From positions 1 to 6,400 of the forward strand of contig DATEQV010000385.1 in the NCBI GenBank assembly GCA_035272265.1: 6,400 nt of DNA, read 5' to 3'. A program made the position numbers and the translations under genes. The notes under the pieces were generated by a model. It did not search any database. It saw only the letters and a program-made list of their open reading frames with translations, and had not been told where the DNA came from. Shown here piece after piece: positions 5,275 to 6,400 of the stretch; the first letter of the stretch is position 1; each line of letters opens with the position of its first letter. This DNA is from Acidisphaera sp035272265. GTDB taxonomy: Bacteria; Pseudomonadota; Alphaproteobacteria; Acetobacterales; Acetobacteraceae.

Positions 5275-5634
5275 TATCCGGCCGGCGGCGGCAGCGCCGG
5301 GGGCGACCGGGATGGCGGGCGAGGGCGCGTGTTTCTGCAACCGCCGCGGTATGCGCCTGTCCGCGCGTCACGTCCGGATTGCCGGATCGGGACGGCATCG
5401 CAACCTCAGCGCGCGCCCCCGCCTCTGCAACATTCGTTGAACGGCTGAAAACGCATCCGTCGTGGACACCCCACCGGACGGGTGACATGGTCATTCTGAC
5501 GTCGTCTCGGTTTCCGCTCGGAACCGCGGCGCTCGGCGACGCGTGCTGCATCGCGACATGCGGCTTGGCGCGGTTCGCGCCGGACGGGTCGGATTGGGCG
5601 GCTCAACGCCCGGCGGAACGAAGGGGAGACGTCC

Positions 5635-6400
5635 ATGACCACGCTGACCGCCTCGTCGGCCACGCAGCTCTCGTCGGACATCGGCACGTTCGACGCGCAG
5701 TCGCACACGCAGGCGGTCAGCGGCACGATCGAGATCACCGGCAACATCACGCTCGCGGCCGAGCTTGCCGCGATCAGCCTGGCCGCCGGATCGAGCCTGA
5801 CGATCATCGGCACCGGCCACACGATCACCGGCGGCAGCGCGACCGGCGGGTTCCAGGTCCTGACCGGCACCGTCTCGATCGACGACCTGCTGATCCAGGA
5901 CGCCACCGCGCGCGGCGGCAACGGCGCGAGCGGCGGCGGCGGCGGCGGCGCCGGTCTCGGCGGCGGCCTGTTCATCGGCTCGGGCGGCTTTGTGACGCTG
6001 GATCAGGTGTCGTTCAGCCACGACTCGGCCGTCGGCGGCGCCGGCGGTCACGGGGGCGCCGGCGGTGCGGGGCAACCGGGCGAAGCTCGAAGCAATCAGC
6101 ACGCGGGCAGCCCCGGATCGGGCCACAACGGTGCGGCCGGCGGAAACGGCGGCAGGGGCGGAGCGGGCGGCAGTGGCGGAACCGGCGGCACGGGGGGCGC
6201 TGGCGGCGGTGGCGGGGCCGGCGGCGTCTCGTCGGCGCAGGGCCTGGGTAGCGGCGGCGCGGGCGGGCAAGGCGGCGGCGGCGCCGGCCGCGCCTTCGGC
6301 GGCGGTGGCGGGACCGGCGGCAGTGGCGGGACCGGAGGTGGGAGCGCCGGCAACGGTGGCCTCGGCCGCGGCGGCGCCGTCGGCGGTGCGGGCAACGGCG
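5635..6400 (+). CDS. Glycine-rich beta-helix-like repeat protein, N-terminal part
   Basis: ATG at 5635 with AAGGGGAG six bases upstream opens a frame that stays open to the window edge (255 codons plus one base), so the protein is incomplete. The N-terminus MTTLTASSATQLSSDIG shows no Sec signal peptide. Residues about 28-90 are a beta-helix-like module: GTIEITGNITLAAEL, ISLAAGSSLTIIGTGHTITG, then GFQVLTGTVSIDDLLIQDA. A second strand pair, LFIGSGGFVTLDQVSFSHDSA, lies at 112-132. Residues 93-111 and 134-255 are GG-X repeats, mostly Gly with Ala, Ser, Thr and Asn. Similar N-termini occur on very large alphaproteobacterial cell-surface or secreted repeat proteins. Export without a Sec peptide would suggest type I secretion, but the C-terminus that would show this lies outside. 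Resemblance to mycobacterial PGRS proteins is compositional only. Function is unknown; adhesion or matrix roles are guesses. Confidence 0.8.
   Translation, partial: MTTLTASSATQLSSDIGTFDAQSHTQAVSGTIEITGNITLAAELAAISLAAGSSLTIIGTGHTITGGSATGGFQVLTGTVSIDDLLIQDATARGGNGASGGGGGGAGLGGGLFIGSGGFVTLDQVSFSHDSAVGGAGGHGGAGGAGQPGEARSNQHAGSPGSGHNGAAGGNGGRGGAGGSGGTGGTGGAGGGGGAGGVSSAQGLGSGGAGGQGGGGAGRAFGGGGGTGGSGGTGGGSAGNGGLGRGGAVGGAGNG

Larger units (their letters stand above)
5062..5634. other. 573-bp region without a convincing gene
   Basis: Open frames exist here on both strands, but they lack start signals and the codon bias of the neighbours. What can be seen is a degenerate palindromic repeat (5126-5255), a strong hairpin (5248-5274), and at the right end the ribosome binding site AAGGGGAG (5621-5628), six bases before the ATG of the next gene. 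No tRNA, convincing promoter or U-tract terminator was found. Local composition is less GC-biased around 5405-5520. Confidence 0.6.

Noticed and set aside
3390..6251. A 953-codon open frame on the plus strand
   Set aside because: It lies antisense to fmt and def and in the wrong frame across hsp20, the DUF1150 gene and the Gly-rich gene. It has low-complexity Arg/Ala/Gly composition and no family motif. It is a GC-composition shadow.
5491..6270. Minus-strand ORFs opposite the Gly-rich gene, including the Pro-rich one at 6096-6395
   Set aside because: They are the antisense of Gly codons (GGC read as GCC, CCG or CGC), giving Ala/Pro/Arg tracts; the plus strand has the good start and ribosome binding site.
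5941..6400. GGC-rich tract as a DNA tandem repeat or CRISPR-like array
   Set aside because: The repetition is at the level of Gly codons with no fixed period or spacers; it is explained by the encoded GG-X repeats.

Overview
The window is very GC-rich, codons in the clear genes end almost always in G or C, and several starts are non-ATG (TTG, probably CTG). The def-fmt-truA order, and a small heat-shock gene followed by a DUF1150 gene, both suggest an alphaproteobacterium. Acetobacteraceae or another Rhodospirillales-like lineage is the best guess. That assignment is inference; no rRNA or other phylogenetic marker is present.

Layout. At 1-449 is the C-terminal remnant of a LysR-type regulator. 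Its upstream part is replaced by a lower-GC 130-bp segment bounded by a perfect 12-bp inverted repeat, so it looks like a gene cut by a small mobile element or the end of one. At about 660-2056 is an unrecognised Arg/Cys/Trp-containing protein gene. It appears frameshifted near its start (a CT-repeat slip at 693-698) and carries a 105-bp palindromic repeat inserted in frame (1401-1505). Its open frame then runs into the antisense of truA.

The minus-strand block 1757-4058 is a compact housekeeping cluster, transcribed def, then fmt, then truA. It encodes peptide deformylase, methionyl-tRNA formyltransferase and tRNA pseudouridine synthase A. Fmt adds the formyl group to initiator Met-tRNA and Def removes it from finished nascent chains, so the two act as a pair. 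The fmt frame has no ATG, GTG or TTG that would keep its first beta strand; a CTG sits where the family's start is expected.

Divergent from def is a heat-shock module on the plus strand: an RpoH-like promoter (4135-4166), a 5' leader with two hairpins that fits a ROSE-type RNA thermometer (4171-4224), an Hsp20/IbpA-type chaperone starting at a TTG (4234-4692), and a DUF1150 gene (4804-5061). Then comes 573 bp with no convincing gene, holding a decayed second copy of the palindromic repeat. From 5635 to the right edge is the start of a large glycine-rich, beta-helix-like protein that leaves the window.

The most interesting points are the coherent promoter/thermometer/TTG-start arrangement of hsp20, the apparent CTG start of fmt, and the in-frame palindromic element inside an orphan protein gene.
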